Assembly: GCA_037446355.1 (NCBI GenBank)
Contig: JBBIIT010000035.1
Coordinates: 1 to 38,938, forward strand
Length of the DNA: 38,938 bases
Direction of reading: 5' to 3'
From: Roseiarcus sp037446355
GTDB taxonomy: Bacteria > Pseudomonadota > Alphaproteobacteria > Rhizobiales > Beijerinckiaceae
The notes under the pieces were generated by a model that saw nothing but the letters and a program-made list of their open reading frames with translations, was not told the DNA's origin and ran no database searches. The position numbers were made by a program, and so were the translations under genes. Positions 25,427 through 33,787 of the stretch are shown piece after piece (position 1 is the stretch's first letter; every line of letters starts with the position of its first letter).

Positions 25427-25574
25427 GCTCAAATCCCTCCCATGATTCGCAAGTCTCTTCCATGATTCGATCGCCGCCCCCCAATTCCGGCGAGCGCGCG
25501 CTCTGCGTGGGCTTCGCCGAGGTCTGGCCTTTCGTCAATGGCGAAGCGCCGTCCTCACGGTCGCGAGCGCGCGC

Positions 25575-26783
25575 GTGAGCGAGAGTTCGCTCGCCCCCTA
25601 CGGTCGTTCGCGGCCTAGCCTCGCCGGGCGCACGATCTTGCAGATCATCCCCAATCTGGAGGCGGGCGGCGCCGAGCGCACGACCATCGATGTCGCCGCC
25701 GCATTGGTGCAGGCGGGCGCGCGGGCGCTGGTCGCCTCCGAGGGCGGGCGGCTGGCGAGCGAGCTGCAAGCGGTCGGCGGCGTGCTGCTGCCGTTTCCCG
25801 CCGCGACCAAGAACCCGATCTCGATGCTGCGCAACGTGCGTAAACTCGCGCGACTGATCATCGCCGAGCGGGTCGATCTCGTTCATGCGCGCTCGCGCGC
25901 GCCGGCTTGGGTCGCGATCGGCGCCTGCCGCATCGCCGACCGACCGTTCATGACCACGTTCCACGGCGCCTATGCAGGCAAGTCACGCCTCAAATTGCGC
26001 TATAATTCTATCATGGCGCGCGGCGAGATCGTGATCGCCAATTCGCAATTCACCGCCGATGCGATTGCGCGCCTTTATCCGAGCGCGCGCGAGCGGCTGC
26101 GCGTGATCTATCGCGGCACCGACCTGAAACGTTTTTCGCCCGCCGCGGTCGAGGGCGCGCGCGTCGCGAAGCTGCGAGAATCCTGGGGCGTGGCGCCGCA
26201 TCAGCGCGTCGTGTTGCTCGCCGCGCGCCTCACGGCCTGGAAAGGCCAGAAGGTGTTGATCGAGGCGGCGCGCCTGATCAAAAACGAGGGTCTCGACGAC
26301 GTGCGTTACATTCTCGCCGGCGACGCGCAGGGGCGGACCGGATACGTGAAGGAGCTCGACGACGCCATCGCCGCCGGCGGCCTACAGGGCGTCGTTTTGC
26401 GTGTCGGCCATTGCGTCGATATGCCGGCGGCGCTGCTCGCCGCGAACATCGTCGTTGTGCCCTCGACCGAACCGGAGGCGTTCGGGCGTTCGGCTGTTGA
26501 AGCGCAGGCGATGGGGGCGATGGCGATCGTCTCCAATCTCGGCGCCGTTCCGGAGACCGTGCTCGCGCCGCCCCAGACGCCTTCTGAGAGCCGCACGGGC
26601 TGGCGCGTGCCGCCCGGTGATGCGGAAGCGCTCGCCGACGCGCTTAAAGCCGCGTTGACGCTCGGAGCCTCGGCGCGCGAGGCGATCGCGCGCCGCGCGC
26701 GAGCGCATGTCGAGCGCAATTTCTCGTTGGAGCAGATGACCCGGCAGACGCTTGACGCTTATCTCGCGCTGCTGCCGACCTGA
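25575..26783 (+). CDS. GT4-family glycosyltransferase
   Basis: 402 residues in a two-domain GT-B fold. The N-terminal domain opens ILQIIPNLEAGGAERTTIDVA, typical of sugar transferases acting on lipid-linked or surface glycans. The C-terminal nucleotide-sugar domain includes LLAARLTAWKGQKVLIEAA, then VPSTEPEAFGRSAVEAQAMG with the E-x7-E motif. The GTG at 25575 is the first possible start and the ribosome site is poor; a slightly later start is possible. No other polysaccharide genes are nearby, so donor and acceptor remain unknown. It is convergent with the pirin gene across 13 bases. Confidence 0.92.
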   Translation: MSESSLAPYGRSRPSLAGRTILQIIPNLEAGGAERTTIDVAAALVQAGARALVASEGGRLASELQAVGGVLLPFPAATKNPISMLRNVRKLARLIIAERVDLVHARSRAPAWVAIGACRIADRPFMTTFHGAYAGKSRLKLRYNSIMARGEIVIANSQFTADAIARLYPSARERLRVIYRGTDLKRFSPAAVEGARVAKLRESWGVAPHQRVVLLAARLTAWKGQKVLIEAARLIKNEGLDDVRYILAGDAQGRTGYVKELDDAIAAGGLQGVVLRVGHCVDMPAALLAANIVVVPSTEPEAFGRSAVEAQAMGAMAIVSNLGAVPETVLAPPQTPSESRTGWRVPPGDAEALADALKAALTLGASAREAIARRARAHVERNFSLEQMTRQTLDAYLALLPT

Positions 26784-26796
26784 AGCGCCGAGCGCG

Positions 26797-27699
26797 CTAT
26801 TTGATGAACGTGCCGGTGCGCAGATCTGTCAGCGCCTGACGAATCTCGGCCTCGGTGTTCATGACGATCGGCCCGTGCCAGGCGACCGGCTCGCGGATCG
26901 GCTTGCCGGAGACTAGCAGGAAGCGAACCCCGTGTTCGCCCGCCTGCACCGTCACCTCGTCGCCCGCGCCGAACACGACGAGCGAACGGTTGCCGACCTC
27001 GTCGCGCACATGCGTCTCTTGGCCGTCGACGACCTCCTCGCGCAGCACGCCGAACGGCTGCGAGGCGTTGGAGAACGAGGCCGAGCCTTCAAAAATGTAA
27101 GCGAAGGCCTGACGGTAGGTCTCGACGGGCAGCGTCTTGCGCTTGCCGGCGGGAACGGTGACGTCGAGATAACGCGGGTCAGCGGCGATGCCGTCGACGG
27201 GGCCCTTCTTACCCCAGAATTCGCCACAGACGACGCGCGCCTTGACGCCGTCGTCATCGACGACCTCGGGAATTTCAAGCGCGGCAATGTCCTGATAGCG
27301 CGGCGCCGTCATTTTCAGGTTCGAGGGCAGGTTGGCCCAAAGCTGAAACCCGTGCATACGCCCGAATACGTCGCCCTTCGGCATCTCCTGATGCATGATG
27401 CCCCTACCGGCGGTCATCCACTGCACGCTGCCGGGTCCGAGCACGCCTTTGTTGCCGAGGCTGTCTCCGTGCTCGACGGACCCGGCCAGCACGTAGGTGA
27501 TCGTTTCGATGCCGCGATGTGGATGCCAGGGGAAGCCAGCCGAATAGTCGCGCGGGTCGTCGCCGCGGAAATCGTCCATCATCAGGAACGGATCGAACTG
27601 CGAGGTGTCGCCAAAGCCGAAGGCGCGTCGCAGCCGGACGCCGGCGCCTTCCAGGGTCGGGCGGGACTGACTGACGCTTTTGATGGGTCGAACGGACAT
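26797..27699 (-). CDS. Pirin family protein
   Basis: 300 residues of double cupin fold. The metal-binding residues are visible in HPHRGIETITYVLAG and GIMHQEMP. Bacterial pirins include quercetin 2,3-dioxygenase-like enzymes and redox-sensitive binding proteins, so the exact role is open. The ATG at 27699 is chosen because the family starts about there (RPIKSVSQSRPTLEGAGV); the frame extends to 27777 with no family sequence. It lies 88 bases downstream of the esterase gene on the same strand. Confidence 0.93.
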   Translation of the reverse strand: MSVRPIKSVSQSRPTLEGAGVRLRRAFGFGDTSQFDPFLMMDDFRGDDPRDYSAGFPWHPHRGIETITYVLAGSVEHGDSLGNKGVLGPGSVQWMTAGRGIMHQEMPKGDVFGRMHGFQLWANLPSNLKMTAPRYQDIAALEIPEVVDDDGVKARVVCGEFWGKKGPVDGIAADPRYLDVTVPAGKRKTLPVETYRQAFAYIFEGSASFSNASQPFGVLREEVVDGQETHVRDEVGNRSLVVFGAGDEVTVQAGEHGVRFLLVSGKPIREPVAWHGPIVMNTEAEIRQALTDLRTGTFIK

Positions 27700-27787
27700 G
27701 ATCGGGTCTCGGAGGTGAGCGAACACGCTATCTGGGAACGATCGGGCGCGCGGTCCAGTAGGCGCGCGTGCAAGCACACGTTGGCGC

Positions 27788-28789
27788 TTACGCCTTCAAG
27801 AAGAAGCGCGCCATGACCCGCGAGGCGTCGAGGCCGACCGCCTCGGTGTAACTGCCGCGCGAATCGCCGCCGAACCAGGCGTGGCCGCCGCCCTCGACGA
27901 ACCAGTGCTCAACTTTGGCGCGCCCGTCGGCGTCGCTGAGGATCGTGCGCCGCACCTCGCCGCTGTCGATGCGCCATTGCGTCTGCGTTCGCCGGAGCGG
28001 ATTGCGACTGCGCTGCGCGGATTCGAGGACGCGCTCGCCGTTGACGGGGTGGACGCTGGCGTCCGCGCCGCCGTGCAGGACGATTCGGCGCGTCGCGTCG
28101 CTGGCCGGCGGCGCGGGCGGGGGCGGCGCGTCGCCCTGCATGGCCGCGAATGAGGCCAGCGCGTCGCGCGCAGCGCGATAGGGTAGGCCGGAATGTATGC
28201 CGGCGGCCTCGAACACGTCGGGGTAGGTCCGCGCGAGAATCTCGGCCATCGCGCCGCCAGCGGACAGGCCGGCGACGAAGGTGCGCTCGCTGTCGACGCC
28301 GAATTCGCGTGCAAGAGCGAGTGCAAGTTCCGCAAGCTTGGCCGGTTCGCCCGCTCCGCGGCCTTGGTGGCGGCTGTCGAACCAGTTCCAACATCCGGCG
28401 GGGTTGGCGAGCCGGGATTGCCGGGGATAGGCGACGATGAAGCCGAGCTCGTCGGCGACCTCGTTCATGCGCGTGCCGCGGGCGAAATCATCGGGATCTT
28501 GGCCGCAGCCGTGCAACATCAGCAGCAGCGCCGGATTCGCGCGCTGCGGCGCGTCAGGAACGTAAAGCTTGTAGCTGAGCGATCCGGCCGCGCCGCGATG
28601 GGTGCGCGCGACGAACCGCGCGTCCGCGGAAGACAACGCGCGAGCGGCGCTCTTCGGCCGAGCGCGAAACGGACGCGGCGGAGTGACCGAGTGGGGCTGA
28701 CGGCGCGCGAAAATGGCGCGTGCGAAACCTTCGCTGGGCCGAACGCGCGAAATCGCGCGCCGAACGGCGTTCCAAATCTCGAATTTCAT
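27788..28789 (-). CDS. PHB-depolymerase-type esterase (LpqC/feruloyl-esterase family)
   Basis: 333 residues. The alpha/beta hydrolase core has LMLHGCGQDPDDFARG (90-105), the nucleophile Ser177 in VAGLSAGGAMA, CWNWFD, and the catalytic His region EGGGHAWFGGD. This matches the PHB depolymerase family of esterases, which cleave polyhydroxyalkanoates or other esters. The first 50 residues are basic and are not a clear signal peptide, so location is uncertain. The ATG at 28789 follows AGGAAA at about 6 bases. Confidence 0.89.
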   Translation of the reverse strand: MKFEIWNAVRRAISRVRPSEGFARAIFARRQPHSVTPPRPFRARPKSAARALSSADARFVARTHRGAAGSLSYKLYVPDAPQRANPALLLMLHGCGQDPDDFARGTRMNEVADELGFIVAYPRQSRLANPAGCWNWFDSRHQGRGAGEPAKLAELALALAREFGVDSERTFVAGLSAGGAMAEILARTYPDVFEAAGIHSGLPYRAARDALASFAAMQGDAPPPPAPPASDATRRIVLHGGADASVHPVNGERVLESAQRSRNPLRRTQTQWRIDSGEVRRTILSDADGRAKVEHWFVEGGGHAWFGGDSRGSYTEAVGLDASRVMARFFLKA

Positions 28790-28899
28790 TATTTTTCCTG
28801 ACGTCGCGGGTTGCCGACCGGAAGCGGATCAATGCAATCCCGCCTTCATATCGCAATCCCGTGTCGAAATCTGGGCGCGGCGCGCGAAGCGCCGGATCG

Positions 28900-29802
28900 T
28901 CACCCCTCGCCGAGCGGTGGGCGGCCGCCTGCGAATTCGACTGCCGCCGCGCCCGCGGCGGTCGCCCAACGCAGGCTGTCGGCGATGGTTCCGCCTTTGA
29001 GCGCCGCCGCGAGAAATCCGGCCACGAAAGCGTCGCCGGCGCCTGTCGTGTCGACGACCTTGGCGGGCGCTGAGGGCGCGCGCCAATGTTCCGCGCCGCG
29101 CCAGGCCTCGCAACCGTCGGCGCCCCGCTTGATCACGACCAGCGGATAATGCGCGACGAGGCGCTCCCCTTGGGCGGTGGGATCGTCGGTCTGCGCGAGA
29201 ACGGCGGCTTCCTCCGCATTCGGGAACAGCATCGCCGCGCCCTTGGTCCAGTCGAAAAAGGCCTGCGCGCCGACCTCGCGCAGGAACTCCGCGGAAGCTG
29301 GGTCGATACTCACCGCGCGCCCGCCGGCGCGATGCATGACGCTTTGCACGGCGGCTCGCGGGGATTCGGCGAAGAAGGAATAGCCGGAAAGATGGATGTG
29401 ATCGCTCGCCTCGATCAATGCGTCGGGGATGTCGTCGACGTCGAGCGCCTCGTTGGCGCCGCGATCGGTCAGGAAGCTGCGTTCGCCTGACGGCTCAACG
29501 ATGGCGATCAGGCGTCCGGTTTCGAGCGCGCCGTCCGCGACGAGATGCGGTGTGACGCCGAAACGGCCCAGCGCCTCGCTTTCCTCGTTGAGATCGGCCG
29601 CGCCGACGCGACCGACGAAATCGACGCCGACGCCGAGCCGTCCGAGCCAAACCGCCTGAGTCGCCGCCGAGCCGCCCGAGCGGCGCAAGATACGCGCGCG
29701 CCGGTCGGAGCCGCGCGCGATTGGTCCGTCGAGCAGCGCCGAAAAGTCGATCATGACGTCGCCGACGACAAGTACGCGCGGACTTACGGCGCCCCGCGTC
29801 AC
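28900..29802 (-). CDS. psuK: PfkB-family kinase, probable pseudouridine kinase
   Basis: 300 residues from GTG 29802, which overlaps the psuG stop as GTGA. PfkB signatures are the N-terminal RRSGGSAATQAVWLGRLG and the C-terminal DTTGAGDAFVAGFLAA with catalytic Asp257. Pairing with psuG points to pseudouridine as the substrate; PsuK makes pseudouridine 5'-phosphate, which PsuG then splits. The frame stays open far upstream to 30246, but that part is the mirror of psuG. Specificity rests on context, since PfkB kinases also act on ribose and other nucleosides. Confidence 0.88.
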   Translation of the reverse strand: MTRGAVSPRVLVVGDVMIDFSALLDGPIARGSDRRARILRRSGGSAATQAVWLGRLGVGVDFVGRVGAADLNEESEALGRFGVTPHLVADGALETGRLIAIVEPSGERSFLTDRGANEALDVDDIPDALIEASDHIHLSGYSFFAESPRAAVQSVMHRAGGRAVSIDPASAEFLREVGAQAFFDWTKGAAMLFPNAEEAAVLAQTDDPTAQGERLVAHYPLVVIKRGADGCEAWRGAEHWRAPSAPAKVVDTTGAGDAFVAGFLAAALKGGTIADSLRWATAAGAAAVEFAGGRPPLGEG

Positions 29803-30716
29803 AGCCGCGCCAGCTCCACCGCGATCTGCGCGGCGAGCGCGGCGTTGTTGCGCACCAAAGCCATGTTCGCGTCGAGGCTGCGCCCCTCGGTCAATTCGAC
29901 GACGCGGCGGAGCAGGTAGGGGGTGACGTCTTTCTTCGACACGCCCTTGGTTTTCGCCTCCTTCACCGCCTCGACGATGCGCCGCTCGATGGCCTCGGCG
30001 TCCAGCGCGTGATCGACCGGAATTGGATTGGCGATCAGCAGTCCGCCCGGCCCGATTTCGCGTTGCAGCCGCACCATCCGGGCAAGATCGACCGGGCCGT
30101 CGCAGCGATGGTCGAGTTTGACCCCGCTTGAACGCGCGAAGAAGGCCGGAAATTCGTCGCACTGATAGCCGCAGATCGCGACGCCCTGCGATTCCAGGAA
30201 TTCGAGCGTCTTGTCGATGTCGAGGATCGATTTCGCGCCTGCGCAAACGACGGCGACGCGCGAGCGCGAGAGTTCGATCAGGTCGGCGGATATGTCGAAA
30301 GTTTCCTCGGCGCCTCGATGCACGCCGCCGATTCCGCCAGTGGCGAATATTTCGACGCCCGCGAGTTCGGCGATGTACATCGTCGCGGCGACTGTCGTGC
30401 CCGCGGCGCCGTGACGCGCCGCAACCGCGGCCAGATCGCGCCGCGACGCCTTCACCACGCCACCGGAGAGTTGGGCGAGGCTTTGCAATTGCGCTTTGTC
30501 GAGGCCGACCTTGAAGCGACCGTCGATCACCGCGATCGTCGCAGGCGTCGCGCCGCCCGCGCGCACCGTCTCCTCCAGCATCATCGCGGTCTCGAGATTT
30601 TTCGGAAAGGGCATTCCGTGCGTGATGATGGTCGATTCCAGCGCCACAATCGGTCGCTTCTTCGCGATCGCGGAGGCCGCATCGGCGGAGAGGTCGAGAA
30701 GGGCGCGAGCGGACAT
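29799..30716 (-). CDS. psuG: Pseudouridine-5'-phosphate glycosidase
   Basis: 305 residues. PsuG cleaves the C-C glycosidic bond of pseudouridine 5'-phosphate to uracil and ribose 5-phosphate. Family blocks are IVALESTIITHGMPFP near the N-terminus, GTTVAATMYIAELAGVEIFA, the GGIGGVHRG loop, VVCAGAKSILDI with the catalytic lysine, and GLLIANPIP. The ATG at 30716 has GAGGA upstream; a GTG at 30731 is the alternative. No nucleoside transporter or regulator lies beside the psuG-psuK pair. Confidence 0.95.
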   Translation of the reverse strand: MSARALLDLSADAASAIAKKRPIVALESTIITHGMPFPKNLETAMMLEETVRAGGATPATIAVIDGRFKVGLDKAQLQSLAQLSGGVVKASRRDLAAVAARHGAAGTTVAATMYIAELAGVEIFATGGIGGVHRGAEETFDISADLIELSRSRVAVVCAGAKSILDIDKTLEFLESQGVAICGYQCDEFPAFFARSSGVKLDHRCDGPVDLARMVRLQREIGPGGLLIANPIPVDHALDAEAIERRIVEAVKEAKTKGVSKKDVTPYLLRRVVELTEGRSLDANMALVRNNAALAAQIAVELARL

Positions 30717-30859
30717 GGATGCATTCCTCACGATCGGCCGCGCGAACGCGGGCGCAACTGGATTAGCAGGGGAGGGGGCGGCGGGGCAAACTCGAAAAGT
30801 TTGCCTTTGCGCTGGGCTGGGTTAGGCTGATTTGGCGAACCGAAAGCCTGAGCCGGATC

Positions 30860-31543
30860 ATGAACGAGCGCAAACCGGAACACTTGAAACTGGCCACGCC
30901 CAGCCTCAAGACGGCGCTGCGCGGCGCGCGCTTCGAAAGCGCGGAGCAAAGCGAAGCGGTGCATGATCTCAGGCAAACCGAACTGACGCGGCTCGAACTT
31001 CTCGCCGAGGCGATCCGCCCCGTGCTCGATCAGGCGCCCGAAGACGTCGATTTGTTCGATCTTGGCGTCGCCCACGGCGAGCGGCCGCGACTATTCCTCG
31101 ACATGATCAGCTTCGTCGACCTCGGTCACGATCGGCGCACTTACCGCTTTTTCCAGGATACGCGGCACGGGCGCGTGCTGATCGCCGAAAACGCGAACAA
31201 GGATCGCATCGTTTCGGCGATCACGAATTACGTCGCGCGCCGTCTCGTCGAACGCGAACAGGCGCTCGCTTCGGACTGGAGCAGCGCGCCCGACAAATCC
31301 ATCGTCCTGAAGGCCAATTTGCGCGCGCGCCAGCTCGAGGAAGGCGTGCGCGGGGGAGAGGCGACCACGCCAGAGCCGCCCCGTCGGCGGGTAAGCGCCG
31401 CGCTCGGCGATGTCCTCGGATTCTTGTTGATGACAGTTGGGGCCCTCGCGCTGATCGCGATTGCGGCGATGGGTCTGGCGATCGCGTGGAGCGACTGGGG
31501 ACGCGCGCTGTGGACGTCGCATTTCGGCGCGCCGCCCTTCTGA
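30860..31543 (+). CDS. Conserved hypothetical protein with C-terminal membrane anchor
   Basis: 227 residues. The first 180 are hydrophilic, with a mixed helical part and a beta-like middle (DRRTYRFFQDTRHGRVLIAE, about 94-113). A Pro/Arg-rich linker (TPEPPRRRVS) leads into one membrane helix (VLGFLLMTVGALALIAIAAMG, about 184-205) and an 18-residue tail rich in Trp. The layout is that of a tail-anchored protein. I do not recognise the family. It is divergent from psuG and ends 8 bases before the convergent metallophosphoesterase. Confidence 0.77.
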   Translation: MNERKPEHLKLATPSLKTALRGARFESAEQSEAVHDLRQTELTRLELLAEAIRPVLDQAPEDVDLFDLGVAHGERPRLFLDMISFVDLGHDRRTYRFFQDTRHGRVLIAENANKDRIVSAITNYVARRLVEREQALASDWSSAPDKSIVLKANLRARQLEEGVRGGEATTPEPPRRRVSAALGDVLGFLLMTVGALALIAIAAMGLAIAWSDWGRALWTSHFGAPPF

Positions 31544-31551
31544 CCGCGGCG

Positions 31552-32618
31552 TCAGATCACCAGCGGCTCGCGCTCGCCGATCTCCTCGCTGTCGGGCAGC
31601 ATTCCGCGAACTCGCGCGTTCAGGCGCCAGTTCGGCCCGGCGCGCTCCAGTCGGATCAGATAATAACTCGCACGTTGACGGGGCGCGCGCGAAGCGGCCG
31701 AGGCCGAAGGGACGCCGATCACCGGCACGCGTCCGCCCTCGCGCCGCGCGGCGGGCGAGACCAGATAATGAACCATGCGTCGGTGCGTATGGCCGTGCAG
31801 GATCGCCTCGGCCCCGTACTTGGCGATGACCGCTTCGAATTCGCGCGCGTCGTTCAATCCGCGAAGTTGAGCCGCGGGTCGGCCGCTGAGCGGCGGGTGA
31901 TGGATCAGGATAATACGCGCGAGGCCGCGCTCGCCGGTCTCCTTCAAGATCGGCGCGAGCGCGGCGAGTTGCGCGGCGCCGAGCCGTCCGGAGGCGAGCA
32001 GCGGGGCGGTCGGCACGCCGGAGTTCAGGCCGATCAGCGCGACTTCCCCGCGCACGCGCAGATAGGGGAACATCGACTCGCCCGCTTTGCGTGCGTCGTC
32101 CTGCGTCCAGGGCGCGAAAGTTCGCGCCAGCCCTTCGAGCGCGTCATGCACATAGGCGTCGTGATTGCCCGGCGTGAAGCTGACCTCGGAGGGCTCTCCG
32201 AGCGTTTTCATCCAGGCCGCGGCGCGATGAAACTCGATCGCCAGCGCGATGTTGACGACGTCGCCGGTCATTGCGACATGATCGGGCCTATGTGCGCGCA
32301 GATCGGCGACGAGCCGCGTCAGCATCGCCATGTCGTTCAGCCGCTCGCNNNNNNNNNNNNNNNNNNNNNNNNNNNNNNNNNNNNNNNNNNNNNNNNNNNN
32401 NNNNNNNNNNNNNNNNNNNNNNNNNNNNNNNNNNNNNNNNNNNNNNNNGCGCGCAGATCGGCGACGAGCCGCGTCAGCATCGCCATGTCGTTCAGCCGCT
32501 CGCGTCCTCGCTTCCAGTTGACATAGCCCATGAAGCGTTTGAGGCGCATTTCCGCGAAGCCGGGAAACGGCGCCGGGCTCAGATGGACGTCCGAGAGATG
32601 GGCGATTGTGAAGCTCAT
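31552..32618 (-). CDS. Calcineurin-like metallophosphoesterase, interrupted by a scaffold gap
   Basis: As printed the frame is broken by 100 N, but the gap is flanked by an exact 55-base duplication. Dropping the gap and one copy (155 bases) gives a single uninterrupted frame of 303 residues. It has the five metallophosphoesterase motifs in order: SDVHLS, MTGDVVN, PGNHDAYV, IHHPP and LHGHTHRR. These bind two metal ions in class III cyclic-nucleotide or phosphodiester hydrolases; the substrate is unknown. The ATG at 32618 begins SFTIAHLSDVHLS, where the family starts. It diverges from the Nudix gene. Confidence 0.9.
32294..32348. repeat. 55-base direct repeat, left copy
   Basis: The sequence from 32294 to 32348 is identical to 32449-32503. 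It ends exactly where the run of N begins. The pattern is that of two contig ends that overlap but were joined with a gap rather than merged. Confidence 0.97.
32349..32448. other. Scaffold gap of 100 N
   Basis: Exactly 100 undetermined bases, the usual placeholder length for a gap of unknown size. It falls inside the metallophosphoesterase gene and is flanked by identical 55-base ends, so real missing sequence is unlikely. Confidence 0.98.
32449..32503. repeat. 55-base direct repeat, right copy
   Basis: Identical to 32294-32348 and beginning at the first base after the N run. Collapsing the two copies restores the reading frame of the metallophosphoesterase. Confidence 0.97.
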
Positions 32619-32707
32619 GGCGGACGCCTTTGACGCGGCGGGGTTTCCCCTGCAAGGAACGGCGGAGAATCGGCGCAATTCGCGCGCAACGCATAAGGAC
32701 GTTCCAT

Positions 32708-33208
32708 ATGGCGAGCCCACCGCCGAAGCAAGGCGATCCGCGCCCGCCGCTTGCGCGGCGAATGATCTCGCGGGCGGCCCATTTCAGTTTTCTTGTCACG
32801 CGGCCGATGACGCTCGGCGTGCGCGGCGTGGTAATCGACGAAACCGGCGCGGTGTTGCTGGTCAAACATTCGTATGTCGCCGGTTGGCATTTCCCCGGCG
32901 GCGGTGTCGAGGCGGGCGAAACCTGTGAGAGCGCGCTCGCGCGCGAACTCAGCGAAGAGGCGAACGTCGCGATCGAGGCGCCGATGAGCCTGCACGGGCT
33001 TTACTACAATTCGGGCGCATCGCGCCGAGATCACGTGGCGGTCTACTTGGTCTCGCGCTTCCGTCGTATTGGCGAACGCGCGCCCGATCGCGAGATCCTG
33101 GCCGCTCAATTTTTCCCGCGCGGCGCGCTCCCGGATGACGCCACGAGGGCGACGCGGGCGCGGCTCGCGGAGATTTTCGACGCCAAGCCGATCTCCGCGC
33201 ATTGGTGA
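32708..33208 (+). CDS. Nudix hydrolase
   Basis: 166 residues. The Nudix box is intact: GGGVEAG, then E, then RELSEEANV in the G-x5-E-x7-REUxEExGU pattern, with Ala for the second-last Gly. The preceding block GVRGVVIDETGAVLLVKH and WHFPGGG are standard. Nudix enzymes cleave nucleoside diphosphates linked to another group; the substrate is not readable. The ATG at 32708 has AAGGA 8 bases upstream; the open frame to 32630 has no ribosome site and would come within 12 bases of the divergent metallophosphoesterase start. Confidence 0.92.
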   Translation: MASPPPKQGDPRPPLARRMISRAAHFSFLVTRPMTLGVRGVVIDETGAVLLVKHSYVAGWHFPGGGVEAGETCESALARELSEEANVAIEAPMSLHGLYYNSGASRRDHVAVYLVSRFRRIGERAPDREILAAQFFPRGALPDDATRATRARLAEIFDAKPISAHW

Positions 33209-33280
33209 GGGGCGCGCTTTCGGCCGCGCCGAGTTGCGTGTAAGAGCCCTTGCCGCCCGAAGGTAACCCCGCGAACCGCC

Positions 33281-33778
33281 ATGTCCGATCTGCCGTTGAC
33301 CCTGGAACCGGAAACGCCCGACGACGCCGAGGCGATCTTGCGCCTGAACGAGCGCGTGTTCGGGCCGGGGCGTTTCGCGCGCACGGCCTACCGCCTGCGC
33401 GAGACGACGGCGCCTGACCTTTCATTAAGTTTCGTCGCCCGCGTCGGCACGCTGCTCGTTGGCGCCAACGCGATGACGCCGATCTTCGTTGGCGAGTCGC
33501 CGGCGCTGCTGCTGGGGCCGTTGATCGTCGAGCCGGTGTTCCGTAGCCAGGGCATCGGCGAGGCCCTGGTGACGAAATCGCTCGAGGCCGCGCGCGCGAG
33601 CGACGCCGGGCTCGTGGTGCTGGTCGGCGACGAGCCTTATTATTCGCGTATGGGCTTCGTGAAAGCTCCGTCGGGCCGAATCGTGATGCCCGGGCCGGTC
33701 GATCCGGCGCGGCTGCTGATCTGCGAGTTGCGGCCGGGCGCCGCGGCCAATGCGTCGGGCAAGGTGCGCGGCGCCTGA
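33281..33778 (+). CDS. GNAT family N-acetyltransferase (YhbS-like)
   Basis: 165 residues. The acetyl-CoA binding stretch is LLGPLIVEPVFRSQGIGEALV (the R/Q-x-x-G-x-G/A loop is SQGIGEA), followed by VVLVGDEPYYSRMGFVKAP, both typical of the YhbS branch. The substrate is unknown. It lies 72 bases after the Nudix gene on the same strand and ends 9 bases before the convergent CoA-transferase. Confidence 0.9.
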   Translation: MSDLPLTLEPETPDDAEAILRLNERVFGPGRFARTAYRLRETTAPDLSLSFVARVGTLLVGANAMTPIFVGESPALLLGPLIVEPVFRSQGIGEALVTKSLEAARASDAGLVVLVGDEPYYSRMGFVKAPSGRIVMPGPVDPARLLICELRPGAAANASGKVRGA

Positions 33779-33787
33779 ATCGCGGCG

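Noticed and set aside
32337..32865. Open frames containing X residues across the N run
   Set aside because: They arise from translating undetermined bases; the underlying gene is the single metallophosphoesterase.
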